From positions 827,736 through 891,735 of the forward strand of contig NW_015971542.1 of the NCBI RefSeq assembly GCF_000182565.1: a DNA stretch of 64,000 bases, given 5' to 3'. Origin of the DNA: Spizellomyces punctatus DAOM BR117 (Eukaryota > Chytridiomycota > Chytridiomycetes > Spizellomycetales > Spizellomycetaceae). Below the pieces are notes generated by a model, which saw only the letters and a list, made by a program, of their open reading frames with translations, did no database searches and had not been told where the DNA came from. Of this stretch, positions 60,178 through 64,000 are shown piece after piece. Made by a program: the position numbers and the translations under genes. Positions within the stretch are counted from its first letter, which is position 1; each line of letters begins with the position of its first letter.

Positions 60178-60952
60178 TCACGGCCAGAGCAAACAGACAT
60201 TATAAACCAAAGAGATTGAAGGATACGCACTCAAAGTTGTTCGGCGCGGATATCATATCTTTAATTACGCGCCGTTTCGCATCTTTCTTGCTTGCTTTTT
60301 GAGGCAGTCCAGAACGTTAATACAAGCCCACTCATCAAAATCGTCGATAGAGAATGTAAACCCACATTGTGCAGACGGTTCGGCCATGGTTAAGTAGGTT
60401 TGCACTCCTGCGCTAGGAATGAGTTGTCGTCCAGTTCGTTTGTAGCGCGCGTTTGCTCTGTGCGAGTCGGGTGGTGAGGGCTCGATTACGTAAGAGTTGT
60501 TTGTCAAGGATCGCAGTTTCCAGAAGGACGACGATGTCCGCTACTTGTTCACCATTAAAGAAAGCTTTCTTGCCGGATGTCCAAAACCCCTCTTTGCTAC
60601 TGTCAGGTTCCTTTTAGGACCATATCATTCATCATCGCAACTTTCTCTGGTTATATTAAAGGACCGTGCGTGTCTGGTTGAGGGTATCTCATGCTGTTTG
60701 CCCATTTCGGGCCACATGTACGAGGGATGTTTCTTGACACAGCCTGGGCTTGATATCTATCTTTTCAAAGCACTATTCTAAAGTTATTTGGCCCGCCGGG
60801 TTTGCACGCGTCTCGGTTTTCTGAACGGTTACTGCTTCGTCTATAAAAACCCAGTTCTTCTCCATCTTCCCTCATTTTCTGCTCTGGTCAACGTCAAATA
60901 AACTGCCCTCCAATTTAGCTTCCGTCTTTGCACACTATCAACAAATATCATC
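60178..60952. other. Divergent region kinase / secreted protein
   Basis: About 775 bp. A 40-residue minus frame (MAEPSAQCGFTFSIDDFDEW) is too short to support. Holds the TATA box listed separately. Confidence 0.4.
60842..60848 (+). promoter_or_regulatory. TATA box of secreted protein gene
   Basis: TATAAAA, 105 bp before the ATG at 60953. Followed by CT-rich sequence typical of fungal transcription start regions. Confidence 0.6.
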
Positions 60953-61570
60953 ATGCATTTGACCAGCGTCTCTCTATTGCTAGCAGCAGCTATGGCAGCA
61001 GTGAAAGCTCTCCCTGCTCCTCAAGGGGGTATCCCTCAAGGTGACTTTAGCGTTCGCCCTACGCCCGCCTTTGCAACGATTCCCGCGCAACTCAGTGAAA
61101 TCGCTACGCTGGTTGTCGAAACCGAAACGGCCACCGCAACCGAAACTGCGACCGAAACCGCAGCTGCGACCGAGACTGCGACCGAAACGTTGGAAACACT
61201 CGAAACTTCAGTCGCTACAACCACCACCGTTGCTGTAACAGAAACCGCTACGGCAATCGTTCCTGCAACCCTCGGCCCCATCACGCTGGGCGTTACAACC
61301 GATGCAGCCACGGCAACCGCCTCGGCTCCTGGTCCCGTTGTCCCGAGCCCCGTTCTTCCTCCCATTTGTCGGCGGGCAGGCTGTAATGGTGAACTCTGCG
61401 TGGTCAACTCTCGCGATGCTGTCCTCAGCCCTTGCGTGTGGAAGCCCGAGTTTGCTTGCTACAACTCTGCTACCTGTGGCTACAACGCTACAGCTCGTGC
61501 TTGCGGATGGCAGAACACCGTCTCGCTCAGGACTTGCATTAGCGCTGCACGACAAAGTGCCCAGATCTAG
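60953..61570 (+). CDS. Secreted protein with Glu-Thr-Ala repeat stalk and eight-cysteine domain
   Basis: Single exon, 205 residues. Signal peptide MHLTSVSLLLAAAMAAVKAL. A stalk of tandem Glu-Thr-Ala-Thr units (TETATATETATETAAATETA and on) spans about residues 52-105 and is likely to be O-glycosylated. The C-terminal ~60 residues hold eight cysteines: ICRRAGCNGELCVVNSRDAV, SPCVWKPEFACYNSATCGYN, ACGWQNTVSLRTCI. This spacing (GC.GE.C ... C.W.PE.ACY ... CGW ... C) matches the eight-cysteine cluster known in bacterial and some fungal secreted proteins. No catalytic residue is implied. It could be a cell-wall or adhesion protein. Confidence 0.85.
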   Translation: MHLTSVSLLLAAAMAAVKALPAPQGGIPQGDFSVRPTPAFATIPAQLSEIATLVVETETATATETATETAAATETATETLETLETSVATTTTVAVTETATAIVPATLGPITLGVTTDAATATASAPGPVVPSPVLPPICRRAGCNGELCVVNSRDAVLSPCVWKPEFACYNSATCGYNATARACGWQNTVSLRTCISAARQSAQI

Positions 61571-62143
61571 TGCCCCCAATTTCAATGCAGTGTTGGGAGA
61601 ATTTGTACAATGAATGTCTGTAAATCTGATATATGTAATAAATGTTAAGTTTTCACCGTTTAACCGGAGTACTGTGGTAACAATAATGAGCCCTGACAAT
61701 GCGCAACCTGTGGTTCAATGACCTTTGGTTAGGATTGGCCAGATGAGGACGGGATCTGGGTAGATTTTCAAAGTGCATCATTGATGTGCATGCATTGCAG
61801 CATGATCCATTTCTTTGCTTTGCGGACCTGTGAGACACTTGTCTCGTTGAATTTCAAAAAGGTTTCCGCTGTGTTGAACTCTCGCCGCACGTTGGAGGAC
61901 GTTACGGGCAATGGTGAGATGCCAATCTTCCCAATGCATATATGGAATCGCAGGGTTTACCCCACTCCCGCGGTCTTTCCCCCGCTATTACTCAAGTACG
62001 CTATCCTAACGACACTGTTCTGTTTGTATGTATCATGTGGACAACGTTTTCACTCTGCGCATATTTGTGCCAACTTTGGCATAAAATAATCAAAATATGT
62101 AGAATCTATATAATGTTACTATGTATTTAATGTCTCTTAGAGT
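61571..62143. other. Intergenic
   Basis: About 570 bp between convergent genes. Nothing seen. Confidence 0.4.
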
Positions 62144-63245
62144 CTATTCCTTAGTGAGATGGGCAACTGGTTCGTCTCCTTCCACCGTGGTCCCACCATC
62201 ACCCCAGTCACAATTAGAGCCTGCGACATCGGCAGTACTGTGCCCAGTTCTCACCGATCCTCGGTCATCCCACGCCTGCACTCTTGCAGTCGACTCTTGT
62301 ATATCTCTCAGAAACGCTTCTGCAACCATACGGGCATCTTCATAAGAAATGGCAGACCCCTTATTGCTGCTTACGCTTGGGGAACGGGTAAAGGGTGAAG
62401 CTGCGTGTGGTCTGGATGAAGAGGATTTTTTTGACATTCGACTTCCTGACCTTCTGAGAGCCGGTGCTGGTGTTGTTCGAGACAAACTAGACGGTGTGTA
62501 TTCTAGGTTGGATCTAGGAACGGTAGCTGCAGATTCCAGAAAGGACAGAACCGTGTTAGAAGGGTTGGTAATGTCTGGTGTTCCCGTACTTTCAGAGACT
62601 TGTAGTTCCGCACAAATATCAGATTGAAATAATACCTGGATCGCTCTCTGGAAAACTTGTCAACCCCATGAGAGATGAAACCGTTTGAAAGCGACTCGCT
62701 AATTCAGCTCGAGCAGCTTCATCGCCTTGTCTTGCTTGTCGCGCTAAACTCTTTACAGAAGATCTGCCTAGACTCGCCCTTTCACTGGCGACATTCCTCA
62801 CGGTAGAGGCACGAGACTCTCTGCGTGCCATGTTCGGGGGTCCATGAGGCAGAGGAGTTAAATAGTCTATTGGAGGTGGTGGGAAGAGATGATCGCTCCG
62901 CGGCTTCCCGTAGAGCCCGCTCATGGGCGTGCTGTCCTGCTGGAGCATATCGCGATGCGCCCACCAGGCAGCCTGTTTGGCTCTCTCGCGTTTGATGTAG
63001 ATCCAAGCACTCACGATGATAATAGTAATTAGCAATGCGGCCGCTATTTTACGCTCTTAGTATGGTAGTAGTCTGCAATACTTTGAGCTATTTCTTTTAC
63101 CTGCCGTCACTCCTGCTACAATGATGACTATGTTTGAATCGCCATTGTCCTGTGAGCTCGCTGGAGCACTGACTGGTGCAGCTGGCGGCGTCGTACTTGC
63201 CATACTGGCAGTTGCGGTTTGAGTTGTACTAAATCTTGTGCTCAT
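62144..63245 (-). CDS. Single-pass Ser/Thr-rich membrane protein, 5' end uncertain
   Basis: Modelled from MSTRFSTTQTATASMASTTP at 63245. The Thr/Ser/Ala-rich ectodomain is followed by a TM helix restored by splicing (NIVIIVAGVTAAAALLITII, then IVSAWIYIKRER). The cytosolic tail is basic and Ser-rich (SLARQARQGDEAARAELASR) and, after a short intron near 62600-62640, continues VSESTGTPDITNPSNT to RMSKKSSSSRPHAASPFTRS and AHLTKE*. The frame is open further 5' (VSSHFDPSTVLLTT before the Met), so the real start may lie upstream: an exon around 63330-63480 encodes a hydrophobic segment and CLPAEYSGCCGTQ, which would make a small Cys-rich extracellular part. Function unknown; a wall-stress-sensor-like architecture. 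Confidence 0.6.
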
Positions 63246-64000
63246 CGTAGTTAAAAGTACAGTGCTAGGGTCAAAGTGGGAGGAGACCTAGGCAGTGTAA
63301 AGAATATGTGGAACCAGGTTTGATCGACCTGCAATCGTCAACACACGACCGTGAACAGCGAGATACTGCGTTCCACAGCACCCAGAATATTCAGCTGGTA
63401 AGCAAACGGCTGCCTCTCCAGTATTACAGACAGCAATTGAGAGTGCAGCCGCTGATGATAAAAGGGTCAATTTTGAGGGAAATCTGAACCGTGCTTCTGT
63501 CAAAATGATCAGCAAATCAAAGGTCCGACTGGTATGTTCCGGGAAGCCAAGGCCATATTGGTCAAATATCAATACAGGCGGTAATTGCTGGGTTACCGAT
63601 AGATTTTGGAGTCCGACAGATGAGATCATGGCTTTTTGGCAGAGCAAGACATTGGACGTTCAGTATCAAGAACTTGCGAGGGGACGCACATGGTCGGCGG
63701 CTCAGAAAATTGCGCATACATAGGCGCACGTTTGCAGCGGCTCGGCGCCATGAAGTTTGGCAGCGGTGGGCGGATTTTGACAGCTGCCTTGCGGAGAGCA
63801 GAGCTGCTGTGCCACATGCGCGTTGTCCAGCGTTTGGTCATCAACAACGGAATTGAGAGATTCGATTCTCCGCAAGAAACCGGACAAGGTTATTCATGAA
63901 AGTACTATGGTGGGGTATATCGTAGCATATATTAATGGTGCACTGTCGCCGATCTTTGCAAGCCCCAGCCCTTTCCTTCCCTCCCGCGCCCACTAACGTT
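63246..64000. other. Window end, possible upstream exon only
   Basis: A minus-strand frame at 63288-63647 (FRFPSKLTLLSSAAALSIAV ... CLPAEYSGCCGTQYLAVHGR) looks like a secretory N-terminal exon and may belong to the preceding membrane protein. The rest shows nothing. Confidence 0.35.

Noticed and set aside
60264-60385. 40-residue minus frame MAEPSAQCGFTFSIDDFDEW...
   Set aside because: Too short and unsupported by splice sites or known families.
61036-61407. Minus frame with Val/Ala/Ser repeats opposite the secreted protein
   Set aside because: Reverse translation of the Glu-Thr-Ala repeat; no start context or homology.

Overview
The window reads as a fungal nuclear contig. It holds spliceosomal introns mostly 50-90 bp long with GTAAGT/GTATGT donors, a fungal-type ATP sulfurylase with a C-terminal APS-kinase-like domain, a fungal GATA factor, a cytochrome b5/acyl-CoA dehydrogenase fusion and an Mep/Amt ammonium transporter. 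A Fanzor transposon, a hedgehog-type Hint protein, an augmin-8-like protein and RPEL repeats point towards an early-diverging lineage, most likely a chytrid (Spizellomycete-like). That placement is an inference from gene content, not a phylogenetic result.

Layout. 1-6.4 kb: RPEL-repeat protein (3' end outside the window), GATA zinc-finger factor and ATP sulfurylase MET3, all on minus. 7.1-9.4 kb: ribosomal protein L37 and the CDK subunit CKS1 on plus. 9.5-14.0 kb: a TLDc protein with 11-nt and 13-nt micro-exons and a MINDY-type deubiquitinase, both on minus. 14.156-16.294 kb: a complete-looking Fanzor element with 28-bp terminal inverted repeats and a TA duplication, lying in the shared upstream region of the MINDY gene and the NAD kinase gene (16.5-18.5 kb). 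19.4-24.4 kb, minus: a GPI-anchor-like aspartic protease, a cytochrome P450 and a small unknown. 24.9-31.0 kb, plus: an EF-hand protein, a Pro-rich single-pass membrane protein and a coiled-coil protein. 31.1-36.5 kb: a wax-synthase-like MBOAT protein (minus), two unknown proteins and a TMEM256/DUF423 membrane protein (plus). 36.7-41.8 kb, minus: the cytochrome b5-acyl-CoA dehydrogenase fusion and an ALDH3-like fatty aldehyde dehydrogenase, a lipid-oxidation pair. 42.47 kb: tRNA-Leu(CAA), followed by a short sequence related to the Fanzor terminus. 42.9-44.8 kb, minus: lectin-like/EGF-like/Hint/TM protein. 44.9-45.3 kb: homopolymer-rich, poor-quality sequence and a 100-N gap. 45.5-53.1 kb, minus: augmin-8-like protein, hormone-sensitive-lipase-like hydrolase and ammonium transporter. 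53.6 kb: IMP dehydrogenase (plus). 55.6-60.2 kb, minus: DRG2 GTPase and an NDR/LATS kinase. 60.9-64 kb: a secreted eight-cysteine protein (plus) and a single-pass membrane protein (minus).

Most of the genes are unrelated housekeeping functions. The two findings that stand out are the Fanzor element, which carries every part needed for an RNA-guided nuclease locus (RuvC residues, zinc finger, TIRs, 3' non-coding segment, CATA at the left end), and the hedgehog-type Hint protein with a lectin-like/EGF-like ectodomain. Splice junctions were read by eye. Where exon lengths are listed, the joined reading frames close exactly unless the entry says otherwise.
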